Source: Methylophilaceae bacterium LSUCC0665 (GTDB taxonomy: Bacteria; Pseudomonadota; Gammaproteobacteria; Burkholderiales; Methylophilaceae). Taken from it: a stretch of DNA of 64,000 bases. A program made the translations under genes and the position numbers. This document shows, one piece after another, positions 9,564-20,082 of this stretch. The stretch lies in NCBI GenBank assembly GCA_024919215.1, contig CP103437.1, positions 372,001-436,000 on the forward strand, given 5' to 3'. Under the pieces are notes generated by a model. It was not told where the DNA came from and did not search any database. It saw only the letters and a program-made list of their open reading frames with translations. Position 1 is the first letter of the stretch. Each line of letters begins with the position of its first letter.

Positions 9564-9650
9564 GCCCGGGTGGTGAAATTGGTAGACACAAGAGACTTAA
9601 AATCTCTCGATCTTACGATCGTGCCGGTTCGATTCCGGCCCCGGGCACCA
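9564..9650 (+). tRNA. tRNA-Leu(UAA)
   Basis: This is a class II tRNA of 87 bases with a long variable arm (CGATCTTACGATCG). Acceptor GCCCGGG pairs with CCCGGGC. The anticodon loop CTTAAAA between AGAGA and TCTCT gives TAA. CCA is encoded. Confidence 0.97.
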
Positions 9651-9660
9651 CTTTTAAACT

Positions 9661-9807
9661 ATGATTGTCATGAGTGAAAAAGAATTAAAGAAAATTAATC
9701 AAAATTTACAAGCTATTTTAAAAACTTTAAAAACAGTTTTCATCCTGATCGCTTTTTTTGCATTCTTATATTTTTCATTATTAATTTACTTATTTGTTAG
9801 TGGATAA
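9661..9807 (+). CDS. small single-pass membrane protein, 48 residues
   Basis: The frame opens at ATG 9661, with an alternative ATG at 9670 giving MSEKELKKINQ. It encodes a charged, amphipathic N-terminal half and one strongly hydrophobic helix (about residues 25-46, VFILIAFFAFLYFSLLIYLF). Its stop is immediately followed by the TTG start of the next gene (TAATTG), so the two appear coupled. I recognise no family. The tight packing and the charged-then-hydrophobic pattern argue for a real gene, but no homology was checked. Confidence 0.5.
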   Translation: MIVMSEKELKKINQNLQAILKTLKTVFILIAFFAFLYFSLLIYLFVSG

Positions 9808-10644
9808 TTGAAGAGCTTTGTTTTAATCAATCAACCCTCACCAGAAATAATCCATACTCTTTATCATTGGCACAATAGATTTCAAATGAAAAAAATCTCT
9901 GCCGATTTATTTACTATCTATTCTGATTTATTCATAGAAAATAAAGCAGGATTGTTACCAGCTGGAATTATTCAAGATCCTGATGTTGAAAATCATTGGG
10001 TTTATTTGGCTATACCCGCAAACTTTGAACTGCAGAGAGATTCATTTATTTTTACTGGCTTAAGGAGTGTGCCAAAAAATGTATTGGTAACATATTCTCA
10101 GCTTATAAAAAATGAATTGGATAGAAATCAGTATGACTTTAAACATTTTGGTAAATTTATGTTTTTGTTATCTAAAAATAATTTAGATTTTTGTTATGAC
10201 TCAATTCATGCTTTAACAAATAATCCATATTGTATTAATGAGCATAGCTCTATGATCCATAAAGTTTTTTTTAATAACATTTCAATGCTCACTCATGCCT
10301 TTTTTTCTAACAATGAAAAGGATGAGCTTTTTAATAATTTAATTTTTTTAAAAGTAGGCCTTCATTCAAATCAAAATAATAAGATGGCCGTGTTTTCAGA
10401 TGATAATGATTTTCCTGGCTTTGATTACTCTCATGTCAGCGATAAAGAATTTGAAAATTCAGAAAAATTTATGATATTTGGAAAGCATTCCAAAGTACAG
10501 ATCGAAAACTATTTTAAAAAAAATATCAATGATATTGATAAAGTAATTTTACTTGTTGATGATAGGTCATACACATTAAAAAAAACAAATAGCTTTATTA
10601 ATTTTTTCAACAGATCAAGTAAAGTCTGGAATGAAATTAATTAA
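9808..10644 (+). CDS. uncharacterised protein upstream of recJ
   Basis: This is a 278-residue soluble protein starting at TTG 9808, directly after the preceding stop. It has no recognisable catalytic motif, and its C-terminus overlaps the recJ start by 14 bases, so it is co-transcribed with recJ. In related betaproteobacteria the gene in this position encodes an RpfE-type or phosphoglycerate-mutase-like protein of similar size. That equivalence is inferred from position only, as I cannot see conserved metal-binding residues. The sequence is rich in Asn, Lys and Phe like other fast-drifting genes of this genome. A later ATG at about residue 27 is an alternative start. Confidence 0.6.
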   Translation: MKSFVLINQPSPEIIHTLYHWHNRFQMKKISADLFTIYSDLFIENKAGLLPAGIIQDPDVENHWVYLAIPANFELQRDSFIFTGLRSVPKNVLVTYSQLIKNELDRNQYDFKHFGKFMFLLSKNNLDFCYDSIHALTNNPYCINEHSSMIHKVFFNNISMLTHAFFSNNEKDELFNNLIFLKVGLHSNQNNKMAVFSDDNDFPGFDYSHVSDKEFENSEKFMIFGKHSKVQIENYFKKNINDIDKVILLVDDRSYTLKKTNSFINFFNRSSKVWNEIN

Positions 10645-12322
10645 TAAAAAGATAAATGAAGCAATCAAACAACAACTCATTGATGCTGGACGTCATCCTG
10701 TTCTCGCACAAATATTGGCAGCAAGAAAAATTTCCTCCTCTCAGGATGTCGAATATCCAATTGAACTGCTTCTTTCACCAAATGAACTTTTAAACTGTAA
10801 CGAAGCAGCAGTTTTTTTATCTCATGCTATTCGTGATCAAAAAAAAATAACCATTGTCGGTGATTATGATGCAGATGGAGCCTCAGGATCATCAGTAGCA
10901 ATATTGGGTTTCAGACTGCTAGGAATTGAAGTGGATTTTTTAATTCCATCACGTTTTAAAAATGGTTATGGATTATCTAGCGAAATTGTCGATATCGCAC
11001 ATACAAAAAAGTCAGATATCATTATCACTGTCGACAATGGAATTGCTAGCTTTGAAGGAATAAGTCACGCTAATGGTCTTGGGATCGATGTCATAGTGAC
11101 AGACCACCATTTACAAGCAGAAAATTTACCCAGTGCAAAATTTATCATCAATCCTAATCAAAAAAAATGTAGCTTTCCAAGTAAAAACTTATGTGGAGCA
11201 GGAGTTGTTTTTTATTTATTGATTGCTTTAAGAAAAAAGTTACGTGATCAGGACTATTTTGATAATTTGAATTTAAAAGAACCAAACTTCTTGCAACTGC
11301 TTGATCTGGTTGCATTGGCTACCATTGCCGATATGGTAAAAATGGATTTTAACAATCGCTTACTTGTCCATCACGGATTAAAGGTGATTAGATCTCAACA
11401 GTGCAATTTAGGCTTAAAAAAAATTTTTCAACTCACTAATAAATCACACCTAAATGCATTAACTAGTGATCTCAGTTTTGTGATTGCACCAAAAATAAAT
11501 GCAGCAGGAAGAATGGATGATATGAGTCTTGGAGTCGCCTGCTTAACAGCAACAAATGAATATGAGGCACATCACTATGCTAAGCAGTTAATTGAGTTTA
11601 ATTTTCAAAGAAAAAAAACTGAAGCTGATATGCAGGATGATGCACAAGCAATTATGCAAGGATTTAATAAGAGCAACAAAACAATTTGTTTATTTAATGA
11701 TAAATGGCATCAGGGTGTCATAGGCATTCTCGCATCTCGTTTAAAAGAAAATTTCTATCGGCCAGTGATTATTTTTGCTCAAGACGACTCAGGACAGCTC
11801 AAAGGATCTGCTCGATCAATTGATGGATTTCATATTAGAGACGTGATTGATCTGGTGGCAAAAAAAAATCCTGAAATCATTCTCACTTTTGGGGGTCACG
11901 CTATGGCCGCTGGATTGACTATTAAACAAGATAGTTTTGACACTTTCGTACAATCTTTTGAGGAAGTCGCTGGTTCTATTTTAAAGCCTGAAGATTTAAG
12001 TGAAATTGTTGAGGTGGATGATAGTATTTTACAAGATGATATTAATGTACATATTATTGATGAAATTAACCAGCTAGAGTGGGGAAATGGTTTTCAAAGG
12101 CCATTGTTTGTAGATGCATTTGATTGTGTCGGCCAAGAAGTCATTAAAGGTCTTCACACAAGATTAATTTTAGCTAAACAGAGGCATACATTTGAGGGTA
12201 TTTATTTTAACTATCATGAATTAATACCAGATAGAGTAAAATGCTTGTATACAGTTGAGAATAATAAATTTAATAACACAAATAAATTAACCTTAAATAT
12301 AAAAAAAATAATCCATGAGTAA
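10631..12322 (+). CDS. recJ: single-stranded-DNA-specific exonuclease RecJ
   Basis: RecJ is a 5'-3' exonuclease that processes single-stranded ends in recombination and mismatch repair. DHH-family motifs are clear: VGDYDADGASGSS at about residues 76-88, TVDNG, and VTDHH near residue 156. The DHHA1-type domain contains FGGHAMAAG near residue 425. The length of 563 is normal for this enzyme. It overlaps the upstream unknown gene by 14 bases and tpiA by 8 bases, forming one transcription unit. Confidence 0.95.
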   Translation: MKLINKKINEAIKQQLIDAGRHPVLAQILAARKISSSQDVEYPIELLLSPNELLNCNEAAVFLSHAIRDQKKITIVGDYDADGASGSSVAILGFRLLGIEVDFLIPSRFKNGYGLSSEIVDIAHTKKSDIIITVDNGIASFEGISHANGLGIDVIVTDHHLQAENLPSAKFIINPNQKKCSFPSKNLCGAGVVFYLLIALRKKLRDQDYFDNLNLKEPNFLQLLDLVALATIADMVKMDFNNRLLVHHGLKVIRSQQCNLGLKKIFQLTNKSHLNALTSDLSFVIAPKINAAGRMDDMSLGVACLTATNEYEAHHYAKQLIEFNFQRKKTEADMQDDAQAIMQGFNKSNKTICLFNDKWHQGVIGILASRLKENFYRPVIIFAQDDSGQLKGSARSIDGFHIRDVIDLVAKKNPEIILTFGGHAMAAGLTIKQDSFDTFVQSFEEVAGSILKPEDLSEIVEVDDSILQDDINVHIIDEINQLEWGNGFQRPLFVDAFDCVGQEVIKGLHTRLILAKQRHTFEGIYFNYHELIPDRVKCLYTVENNKFNNTNKLTLNIKKIIHE

Positions 12323-13094
12323 AAAAATTATCATTGCTAATTTAAAAATGCATGGTTCATCTTCATTTTATGAGGATTTATTTGCACAAGTGAAATCGAC
12401 TCAAAAGCACATAGCGGTAAGCGATGTTGAAATTGTAATGTGTATTCCATACCCATACCTTTTTTTAGCTGAAAAATTTTTTGCACATAGCGGTATCTCT
12501 TGGGGTTCGCAAAATGTTGCTAAAGATCTTGCGGGACCATTTACTGGTGAAGTGAGTGTGACAATGTTGACAGACTTTGCCTCACAATATGCCATTATTG
12601 GTCACTCGGAAAGAAGTACAGCCTATTGTGAATCAGATTTAAATATTGCAGAAAAATTTAAAAGATTAAAAGAACACAATGTCAGACCAATTTTGTGTGT
12701 TGGTGAAACTTTCATTGAACGAGAAGCCGGTATGGAAAAAAAAGTAGTGCAAGCTCAGTTGGAGACAATTTTAAGTAATGGATCGGAAATATTTGCGGAT
12801 TCTGTCATTGCTTATGAGCCGATATGGGCAATTGGGAGTGATATGGCTGCATCCCCCGAGCAGGCACAAAATATGTGTTCTTTTATTAAAGATTTTATTC
12901 ACAGTGAAGGTAAGCAAAGTGGTAACAATGATCAGAAAAAAATACCTTTAAAAGTAGTGTATGGAGGCAGCGTAAATGAAAAAAATACGTTACAATTACT
13001 ATCTTTAGATGAGGTTGATGGGGCACTCATAGGTAGGTGTTCATTAAGTGCCGATAAATTCATTCAGATCTGTAACTTGGCTCATCAAATTTAA
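12315..13094 (+). CDS. tpiA: triosephosphate isomerase
   Basis: This glycolytic TIM-barrel enzyme interconverts dihydroxyacetone phosphate and glyceraldehyde 3-phosphate. The electrophile His lies in IIGHSERS near residue 95, the catalytic Glu in VIAYEPIWAIG near residue 167, and the phosphate loop in VVYGGSVNEKN. The length of 259 is slightly long because of an extra stretch (HSEGKQSGNNDQKK) before the last barrel strands. It overlaps recJ by 8 bases and is followed by secG, as in most betaproteobacteria. Confidence 0.97.
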   Translation: MSKKIIIANLKMHGSSSFYEDLFAQVKSTQKHIAVSDVEIVMCIPYPYLFLAEKFFAHSGISWGSQNVAKDLAGPFTGEVSVTMLTDFASQYAIIGHSERSTAYCESDLNIAEKFKRLKEHNVRPILCVGETFIEREAGMEKKVVQAQLETILSNGSEIFADSVIAYEPIWAIGSDMAASPEQAQNMCSFIKDFIHSEGKQSGNNDQKKIPLKVVYGGSVNEKNTLQLLSLDEVDGALIGRCSLSADKFIQICNLAHQI

Positions 13095-13112
13095 ACTTTT
13101 TAAATATATTTT

Positions 13113-13469
13113 ATGGAAACAATTTTAATTATTTTGCACTTATTAGCAAGTATCGGTGTGATTGGGTTAGTTTTACTGCAAAATGGTAAAGGTGCAGATG
13201 CTGGCTCAGCCTTTGGTGGAGGAAATTCAAGTGGTTCTTTTGGTATCCAAGGCTCGTCGAACTTTATGACCAAAGCGACTGCTTTTTGCGTGACTCTATT
13301 TTTTATTACCAGCATTAGTCTTGCTCTGGTTGCAAGCAACAAGCATGGTGATCGAAGTGTTGTAGATGCATCTTCTATAGACACATTTGATTCTTTGGAC
13401 GATGGAAACTCTTTTGATGATGTTCAGTCAGAAGACTTGAGCGAGGAGCTCTCAGACATCCCTGATTAG
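13113..13469 (+). CDS. secG: Sec translocon subunit SecG
   Basis: This small accessory subunit of SecYEG has two hydrophobic segments (about residues 2-22 and 52-70) flanking the conserved LLQNGKGADAGSAFGGG loop. The tail is acidic (VQSEDLSEELSDIPD). Its position between tpiA and tRNA-Leu/nuoA is the standard betaproteobacterial arrangement. Confidence 0.95.
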   Translation: METILIILHLLASIGVIGLVLLQNGKGADAGSAFGGGNSSGSFGIQGSSNFMTKATAFCVTLFFITSISLALVASNKHGDRSVVDASSIDTFDSLDDGNSFDDVQSEDLSEELSDIPD

Positions 13470-13474
13470 TTTTT

Positions 13475-13559
13475 GCCGTCGTGGTGGAATTGGTAGACAC
13501 GCTATCTTGAGGGGGTAGTGACGAAAGTCGTGAGAGTTCGAGTCTCTCCGACGGCACCA
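13475..13559 (+). tRNA. tRNA-Leu(GAG)
   Basis: This class II tRNA of 85 bases has acceptor GCCGTCG paired with CGACGGC. The anticodon loop TTGAGGG between CTATC and GGTAG gives GAG. A long variable arm and encoded CCA are present. It lies 5 bases after secG. Confidence 0.96.
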
Positions 13560-13581
13560 TTAAATTAAACGATAGGTTTTG

Positions 13582-13938
13582 ATGTTAGATTCATATTTTC
13601 CGATTTTATTATTTATTCTTGTTGGCTTGGGTGTTGGCATAGGACCCCTTGTCCTTGGTAAAATCCTCGCACCCCACAAACCTGATGATCAAAAAAACTC
13701 ACCCTACGAATGTGGCTTTGAAGCATTTGAGGATGCAAGAATGAAGTTTGATGTTCGATACTACTTAGTCGCTATTTTGTTTATTCTTTTTGATTTAGAA
13801 ATTACCTTTCTATTTCCCTGGGCAGTTGTACTCGACACATTAGGTCTTCAAGGATTTATAGTGATGATGATTTTTTTGGGCATACTGGTTGTTGGATTTA
13901 TCTATGAATGGAAAAAAGGTGCATTGGATTGGGAATAA
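13582..13938 (+). CDS. nuoA: NADH-quinone oxidoreductase subunit A
   Basis: This is the first gene of the complex I operon; its product is a three-helix membrane subunit at the quinone end. It shows [43 protein letters not shown]-type sequence (conserved Cys-Gly-Phe-Glu loop near residues 47-50). I chose ATG 13582 over the adjacent TTG at 13579, giving 118 residues. It is 3 bases from nuoB. Confidence 0.95.
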   Translation: MLDSYFPILLFILVGLGVGIGPLVLGKILAPHKPDDQKNSPYECGFEAFEDARMKFDVRYYLVAILFILFDLEITFLFPWAVVLDTLGLQGFIVMMIFLGILVVGFIYEWKKGALDWE

Positions 13939-13941
13939 GTA

Positions 13942-14418
13942 ATGAGTCTTGAAGGGTTATTAGAAAAAGGGTTTATCACCACAAATCTTGACACTCTAAT
14001 CAATTATACGCGCACAAATTCAATGTGGCCTATGACCTTTGGCTTGGCATGTTGTGCTGTTGAAATGATGCATGCTGGTGCAGCACGATATGACTTGGAT
14101 CGTTTTGGCATGGTTTTTAGACCAAGCCCACGTCAGTCAGATTTAATGATCGTTGCAGGAACCTTGGTTAATAAAATGGCACCTGCATTAAGAAAAGTAT
14201 ATGACCAGATGCCTGATCCTAAATGGGTAATATCGATGGGCTCTTGTGCTAATGGCGGGGGTTATTATCACTACTCTTACTCGGTGGTGCGTGGTTGCGA
14301 CCGAATTGTTCCAGTTGATGTATATGTTCCGGGATGCCCCCCTACTGCAGAGGCGCTAATGTTTGGTCTACTTCAACTACAAAAGAAAATTAAAAGGACC
14401 AATACAATCGCGCGATGA
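13942..14418 (+). CDS. nuoB: NADH-quinone oxidoreductase subunit B
   Basis: This peripheral-arm subunit holds cluster N2, the last electron donor to quinone. The tandem cysteines of [11 protein letters not shown] (about residues 34-44) and those in [20 protein letters not shown] and [12 protein letters not shown] complete the four ligands. The length is 158 residues. It overlaps nuoC by 4 bases. Confidence 0.97.
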   Translation: MSLEGLLEKGFITTNLDTLINYTRTNSMWPMTFGLACCAVEMMHAGAARYDLDRFGMVFRPSPRQSDLMIVAGTLVNKMAPALRKVYDQMPDPKWVISMGSCANGGGYYHYSYSVVRGCDRIVPVDVYVPGCPPTAEALMFGLLQLQKKIKRTNTIAR

Positions 14419-15002
14419 GTGATCTAAATAAATTAATATCTAATTTAAAATCAACCTTTCCTCAAGCTACTGTAAACAAAAAATTTGATGAGGTGACCTT
14501 ATCGGTTCATGGAAATGCAGTCATTAAGATATTAAAAAAATTAAAAACAGGATCACATTTTAAGTTTATCCAGTTAATTGATATTGCTGCAGTTGACTAT
14601 TCACAATATCCTCAAAATCCTTTTGATGAGAGTCGTTATGCTGTTGTTTATCATTTATTATCTCTAAAAAATAATCAGCGTCTTCGAGTCAGAGCATTTA
14701 TTGAAGATAATCATTTTCCTGTTATAGAGACAGCCACAACCATTTATGCCAATGCTGATTGGTACGAGCGAGAGGCTTTTGATTTGTTCGGAGTCATGTT
14801 TTTAAATCATCCAGACCTTCGCAGAATTCTGACGGATTATGGGTTTATTGGACATCCGTTTAGAAAAGATTTTCCAATGATCGGTAATGTTGAGATGCGT
14901 TATGATCCTGAACAAAAAAGAGTTATTTATCAGCCAGTCACCATAGAGGCGCGTAATAATGTACCTCGTGTAATTGACGAGGAGGGGTTCCGTAATGGCT
15001 GA
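14415..15002 (+). CDS. nuoC: NADH-quinone oxidoreductase subunit C
   Basis: This 30-kDa-type subunit of the hydrophilic arm contributes to the quinone pocket with NuoD. The conserved [20 protein letters not shown] block and the [10 protein letters not shown] block are at about residues 116-157. It is separate from nuoD, unlike the fused NuoCD of E. coli, and overlaps the nuoD start by 8 bases. Confidence 0.96.
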   Translation: MSDLNKLISNLKSTFPQATVNKKFDEVTLSVHGNAVIKILKKLKTGSHFKFIQLIDIAAVDYSQYPQNPFDESRYAVVYHLLSLKNNQRLRVRAFIEDNHFPVIETATTIYANADWYEREAFDLFGVMFLNHPDLRRILTDYGFIGHPFRKDFPMIGNVEMRYDPEQKRVIYQPVTIEARNNVPRVIDEEGFRNG

Positions 15003-16248
15003 AATAAAAAATTACACCATGAACTTTGGCCCTCAACACCCAGCTGCGCATGGAGTACTTAGGCTTGTTTTGGAATTGGATGGGGAAGTCATTCAAAGGG
15101 CTGATCCCCATATTGGTTTATTACATCGAGCGACAGAGAAACTTGCAGAAAATCGAACATATATTCAATCAGTTCCATACATGGATCGATTAGATTATGT
15201 ATCCATGATGATGAATGAGCATGCTTACGTCATGGCAATTGAAAAAATGTTAAATCTAAAGGTTCCTATTCGTGCTCAATACATCAGAGTCTTATTCGAT
15301 GAAATTACAAGGTTATTAAATCACTTATTATGGCTTGGCTGTCATGCACTCGATGTTGGAGCGATGTCTGTTTTCTTATATACCTTCAGAGAACGTGAAG
15401 ACTTGTTTGATTGTTATGAGGCTGTCTCTGGAGCTAGAATGCATGCGGCCTATTATCGTCCGGGTGGAGTCTACAGAGATTTGCCAGATCATATGCCTCA
15501 GTATCAAAATTCCCGTTTTACAAGACCGTCTGAGACACATAGGCTTAATGAAAATCGGCAAGGATCTCTGCTTGATTTTATTGAGGATTTTGCCACTCGC
15601 TTCCCAGGATACATTGATGAGTATGAAACACTATTAACGGATAATCGTATTTGGAAACAAAGAACTGTTGGAATTGGAGTGGTATCTCCTGAGCGAGCAA
15701 TTGAGCTTGGTTTTACTGGACCTATGTTGAGAGGTTCTGGGATCGAGTGGGATTTAAGAAAAAAACAACCCTATGAAGTTTACGATAAGTTAGATTTTGA
15801 TATCCCTGTGGGCGTTGAGGGCGATTGTTATGATCGCTATTTGGTTAGAATTGAAGAAATGAGACAGTCTGTACAACTTATAAATCAGTGCACAAAGTGG
15901 CTGAGAGATAACCCTGGTCCGGTTATTTCAGATAATCAAAAATTTGCACCACCGAAACGGACAGACATGAAAGAAGATATGGAGTCCATGATTCACCATT
16001 TTAAATTGTTTACTGAAGGGTTTCATCTCCCAAAAGGTGAAGCATATGCTGCGGTAGAGCATCCTAAGGGAGAGTTTGGAATTTATATGGTTTCTGATGG
16101 GGCAAATAAACCATACCGTCTAAAAATTAGAGCACCAGGTTTCGCTCATCTTGCCTCTTTAGATGAGATGACTAAAGGTCATATGATTTCTGATCTGGTA
16201 GCAATTATTGGAACTCAAGATATTGTTTTTGGGGAAATTGATCGATAG
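14995..16248 (+). CDS. nuoD: NADH-quinone oxidoreductase subunit D
   Basis: This 49-kDa-type subunit lines the quinone-binding cavity. I set the start at ATG 14995 ([20 protein letters not shown]), preceded by the Shine-Dalgarno sequence GGAGGGG at 14981-14987; the TTG/ATG frame can be read 7 codons earlier but would be unusual. [15 protein letters not shown] is the quinone-site His/Gly motif, and [13 protein letters not shown] and the C-terminal DIVFGEIDR are family hallmarks. The length is 417 residues. Confidence 0.97.
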   Translation: MAEIKNYTMNFGPQHPAAHGVLRLVLELDGEVIQRADPHIGLLHRATEKLAENRTYIQSVPYMDRLDYVSMMMNEHAYVMAIEKMLNLKVPIRAQYIRVLFDEITRLLNHLLWLGCHALDVGAMSVFLYTFREREDLFDCYEAVSGARMHAAYYRPGGVYRDLPDHMPQYQNSRFTRPSETHRLNENRQGSLLDFIEDFATRFPGYIDEYETLLTDNRIWKQRTVGIGVVSPERAIELGFTGPMLRGSGIEWDLRKKQPYEVYDKLDFDIPVGVEGDCYDRYLVRIEEMRQSVQLINQCTKWLRDNPGPVISDNQKFAPPKRTDMKEDMESMIHHFKLFTEGFHLPKGEAYAAVEHPKGEFGIYMVSDGANKPYRLKIRAPGFAHLASLDEMTKGHMISDLVAIIGTQDIVFGEIDR

Positions 16249-16250
16249 GT

Positions 16251-16721
16251 ATGAATGTAAAATTAAAAAAGTTAATCGATAAAGAGTTAAAAAAATATCC
16301 ATCCGATAAAAAACAGTCGGCTGTAATTGCTGCTCTGGCAATCATGCAAAATGATAGGGGTTGGCTATCTAAAGAGGATATTAGTGAGGTGGCTCTATAT
16401 TTAGGTATGCCTGAAATTGCTGTGCTTGAGGTCGCTACTTTTTATAATATGTTTGATTTAAAAGCAGTTGGTAAATACAAGTTATCGATATGCACTAATA
16501 TTTCTTGTATGTTGAGAGATGCCGACCATATTGTGAATCATTTAAAAGAAAAATTAAAAATTGATTTTAATGAGGTAACAAAAGATGGCAAATTTTGTTT
16601 AAAAGAGAGTGAATGTATGGGCGCGTGTGGAGGGGCTCCATTATTGACTGTTAATAATCAAAAGATGCATGAGCATTTAAACATTGATAAAGTTGATCAG
16701 CTATTAAAAGAACTTAAATAA
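16251..16721 (+). CDS. nuoE: NADH-quinone oxidoreductase subunit E
   Basis: This 24-kDa-type thioredoxin-fold subunit carries the [2Fe-2S] cluster N1a. The four ligands are in CTNISCM (about residues 83-88) and [13 protein letters not shown] (about residues 122-127). It starts 2 bases after nuoD and its stop overlaps the nuoF start by one base. Confidence 0.96.
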   Translation: MNVKLKKLIDKELKKYPSDKKQSAVIAALAIMQNDRGWLSKEDISEVALYLGMPEIAVLEVATFYNMFDLKAVGKYKLSICTNISCMLRDADHIVNHLKEKLKIDFNEVTKDGKFCLKESECMGACGGAPLLTVNNQKMHEHLNIDKVDQLLKELK

Positions 16722-18034
16722 TGAATGATGTAATAGACAAAAATATGGAGTTAAAAAATAACAATAAGCAGTTATTTAATATCTGTTTAAGGACCTCATC
16801 TCTCAAAAATCCAGGCTCAATAAAAACCTATCAATCCATTGGCGGCTACGAGCAGATTAAGAAAATTTTAAAAAACAAGATTGATCCCCAACAATTAATT
16901 GATGAAATAAAAATTTCAGGCTTAAGGGGGAGAGGTGGAGCTGGTTTCCCGACCGGAATTAAATGGTCATTCATGCCTAGAGATTACGATGGCACCAAAT
17001 ATATTGTGTGTAACAGTGATGAAGGAGAACCAGGTACATTTAAGGATAGGGACATCATTCGCTACAACCCCCATCAACTCATCGAGGGAATGATAATCGG
17101 TGCTTATATTATGAATGCGCAGGTGGGTTTTAACTACATTCACGGCGAGATCTGGGAAGATTATATATCTTTTGAAAAAGCAATCGAAGATGCATGCAAG
17201 GCCGGTTTTTTAGGAAACAATATACTGGGGTCGGGTTTTGATTTTGAGTTGCACGCTGTTCACGGTTATGGCGCTTATATCTGTGGCGAGGAAACTGCTT
17301 TAATTGAATCTATTGAAGGCAAGAAAGGTCAACCACGCCATAAACCTCCTTTTCCAGCAACCTATGGAATTTACGGGAAGCCTACGAATGTGAATAACAC
17401 AGAAACGTATGCTTCAATTCCATGGATTATAGAACATGGCGGTCAAGAGTTTATGAATCAGGGCGTTCCAAATTCTGGGGGGACTAAAATTTTTTCAGTT
17501 TCTGGCCATGTGGAGAAGCCTGGTAATTATGAGATTCAGTTAGGGATGCCCTTTAGACAATTACTTACTGAAGCTGGCGGGGTATGGAAAAACAGACAAC
17601 TTAAAGCAGTTATTCCTGGAGGACCATCAACACCGGTAGTGCCGGCCGAGATCATTATGAATGCGACGCTTGATTATGATGGGCTTGTTCAAATCGGATC
17701 CAGTGTTGGGGCCGGCTCGATGATTATCATGGATGAAAGTACTTGTATGGTTCAGGCCCTGAGGAGACTATCTTACTTCTTTTATGAGGAGTCATGTGGA
17801 CAGTGCACGCCATGTAGAGAAGGAACAGGGTGGGTATATCGAATTATTGATCGAGTTTTTAAAGGTCAAGCCACATTAGCTGACCTTGATCTGCTGACGG
17901 ATGTGAGTAAAAAAATTTCTGGAAGAACTATTTGTGCATTAGGTGATGCAGCAGCAATACCAGTGCTTAGCTTTATAAAGCACTTTAGAGGCGAGTTTGA
18001 AAATTTTATTAAATATGGAAAATCGGCAACCTAA
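16721..18034 (+). CDS. nuoF: NADH-quinone oxidoreductase subunit F
   Basis: This 51-kDa-type subunit binds NADH and FMN and carries [4Fe-4S] cluster N3. The nucleotide-binding loop [16 protein letters not shown] lies at about residues 68-83. The FMN-site sequence [15 protein letters not shown] follows, and the cluster motif [12 protein letters not shown] (about residues 352-363) has a distal Cys in [11 protein letters not shown]. The length of 437 is normal. Confidence 0.97.
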   Translation: MNDVIDKNMELKNNNKQLFNICLRTSSLKNPGSIKTYQSIGGYEQIKKILKNKIDPQQLIDEIKISGLRGRGGAGFPTGIKWSFMPRDYDGTKYIVCNSDEGEPGTFKDRDIIRYNPHQLIEGMIIGAYIMNAQVGFNYIHGEIWEDYISFEKAIEDACKAGFLGNNILGSGFDFELHAVHGYGAYICGEETALIESIEGKKGQPRHKPPFPATYGIYGKPTNVNNTETYASIPWIIEHGGQEFMNQGVPNSGGTKIFSVSGHVEKPGNYEIQLGMPFRQLLTEAGGVWKNRQLKAVIPGGPSTPVVPAEIIMNATLDYDGLVQIGSSVGAGSMIIMDESTCMVQALRRLSYFFYEESCGQCTPCREGTGWVYRIIDRVFKGQATLADLDLLTDVSKKISGRTICALGDAAAIPVLSFIKHFRGEFENFIKYGKSAT

Positions 18035-18039
18035 TTAAG

Positions 18040-20082
18040 ATGGTAAAAATTAAAATCAATGGCAAAACATTTAAGGCTCCTGAAAAAAGTACGATTATTC
18101 AGGTGGCCGACGACAATGGAATAGATATACCGAGATTTTGTTACCATAAAAAACTAAGTATTGCCTCTAATTGTCGAATGTGTCTGGTAGAGGTAAAAAA
18201 TATTCCTAAGCCACTTCCTGCATGCGCAACTTTTGTTAATGATGGAATGGAAATATTTACCAAATCAAAACAAACAAAAGACTGTCAGCAAAGCGTGATG
18301 GAGTTTTTACTCATCAATCACCCTCTAGATTGCCCAATCTGTGATCAAGGGGGTGAGTGTGACCTTCAAGATACAGCGATGGCCTACGGAAGTCCAAAAT
18401 CAAGGTATCAGGAAGAAAAGCGTGTGGTTCTTAATAAAAATCTCGGCCCCTTGGTGTCAACAGATCTAAATCGATGCATTCAATGTTCTCGGTGTGTTCG
18501 CTTTCTAAAAGAAGTTGGTGGAATGCAAGAACTTGGGTTAATTGGACGTGGTGAACATGCAGAAATATCAGCTTATGTTGAAAAATCAGTAGATTCAGAA
18601 ATTTCAGGAAATATTATAGATTTATGTCCAGTGGGTGCATTAACCTCAAAACCCTTCCGATATTCTGCGCGGACTTGGGAAATGGTCAGAAAATCAACTA
18701 TATCGCCCCATGATAGTCTGGGGTCACATTTAGAAGCTCATGTAAAGGATGGGAGCGTCATGAGAGTCTTGCCTAAAGAAAATGAGGAAATCAATGAGTG
18801 CTGGATATCTGACAGGGATCGTTTTTCATACATAGGGATTAATAGTGAGGATCGAGTTAAAACACCATTATTAAAAACTGGATCAAATTTTAAACCCATT
18901 AGTTGGGATGAAGCATTTCATAATCTTGAAAGAGTTTTTCATCCATCTTTAAATAAATTTAACCAAGATGATGTCGTTATCTTTTCTTCTAATCAAATGA
19001 CTCTAGAAGAGGCTTATTTACTAGAGAAGTTAGCGGACTATGTTGGAACAAAGCAGGTTAAGTTTGATGCTGCTAATAACTCAAGCTTCATTGCACATCC
19101 ATCATTAAATGGCACGATCAGCGATGTTGAAAATTTTGAAAATATTATTCTTTTGGGATCACAATTAAGAAATGAAAACCCGTTATTATTGCAACGTCTT
19201 CGCAAGATGGGGAATACTGGTAAGACAATTAATATAATTAATACAGTTGATTTTGATCTGCAATTAAGTGTTGCAAATAAAATTATTCAACCCGTAAAAG
19301 ATTTCCAAAAAACCTTTGAACACATTCATAAGATCATATCCACTAAAGTGGCGAAAAAAGAAAATTCAACTGAAAAAAATATTGCAAATTTATTATCGAA
19401 AAATACTTTGCTATTAGTGGGTGAAGATGTTTACACCAATCCTGCTTTTATAAATTTAACAAACATCATTAATCAATTGATTGATATAACAAGCATGAAA
19501 ATTGGTTGCCTGCCAACAGGGGCGAATTCAGTTGGTCTTCAACAGGTTTTTAGGAACTATACTAATGATATTGATGATAAGAAATATCAAGCATTAATTA
19601 GTATTAATTTGGAATCAGAAGATGTCAAAGATAAGTTATTATTCGAAAGACTGTTAAAAAAATCAACATTTAAAGTTGGAGTTACGCCTTTTTTAAATAA
19701 TAATAGCAAACAGTTTGATTTGATCTTGCCGTCAACAACACATTTTGAAAATGAAGGAACATTCGTTAATCTTGAAACTCGTGTACAAAGTTTTAGCCAG
19801 GCCATAAGCCCAAAATTTGAATCAAAACCTCTTTGGAAAATATTACGTGTTCTTGGTAACTTTATTGATTGTCCTGATTTTACATTTGAATCATGCAGTG
19901 AGATTAAAGAAAAAGTCGTTCAGAAACTTTCCAAAAGTAAATTAAAAAGGTTTAATTTAATCAATCAGCAAGTGAAACCTCATACCAATGATTTTTGGTT
20001 AAAAGATATTAACAATAGTGATGCGTTAGTAAGAAGATCGACGTCATTGCAAAATACCAAGCGTCTAAGGAGTGAAAAGTAA
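18040..20082 (+). CDS. nuoG: NADH-quinone oxidoreductase subunit G
   Basis: This large Fe-S subunit has an N-terminal [2Fe-2S] ferredoxin domain (RFCYHKKLSIASNCRMCLVE, about residues 32-50). A His-Cys motif around HPLDCPICDQGGECDLQD and a two-cluster region, NRCIQCSRCVRFLKEVGG to IIDLCPVGALTSK, follow. A molybdopterin-oxidoreductase-like fold without a cofactor makes up the rest. At 680 residues it is markedly shorter than E. coli NuoG (about 900), the missing part being in the C-terminal fold. The late segment is Asn/Lys-rich and poorly conserved. Confidence 0.95.
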   Translation: MVKIKINGKTFKAPEKSTIIQVADDNGIDIPRFCYHKKLSIASNCRMCLVEVKNIPKPLPACATFVNDGMEIFTKSKQTKDCQQSVMEFLLINHPLDCPICDQGGECDLQDTAMAYGSPKSRYQEEKRVVLNKNLGPLVSTDLNRCIQCSRCVRFLKEVGGMQELGLIGRGEHAEISAYVEKSVDSEISGNIIDLCPVGALTSKPFRYSARTWEMVRKSTISPHDSLGSHLEAHVKDGSVMRVLPKENEEINECWISDRDRFSYIGINSEDRVKTPLLKTGSNFKPISWDEAFHNLERVFHPSLNKFNQDDVVIFSSNQMTLEEAYLLEKLADYVGTKQVKFDAANNSSFIAHPSLNGTISDVENFENIILLGSQLRNENPLLLQRLRKMGNTGKTINIINTVDFDLQLSVANKIIQPVKDFQKTFEHIHKIISTKVAKKENSTEKNIANLLSKNTLLLVGEDVYTNPAFINLTNIINQLIDITSMKIGCLPTGANSVGLQQVFRNYTNDIDDKKYQALISINLESEDVKDKLLFERLLKKSTFKVGVTPFLNNNSKQFDLILPSTTHFENEGTFVNLETRVQSFSQAISPKFESKPLWKILRVLGNFIDCPDFTFESCSEIKEKVVQKLSKSKLKRFNLINQQVKPHTNDFWLKDINNSDALVRRSTSLQNTKRLRSEK

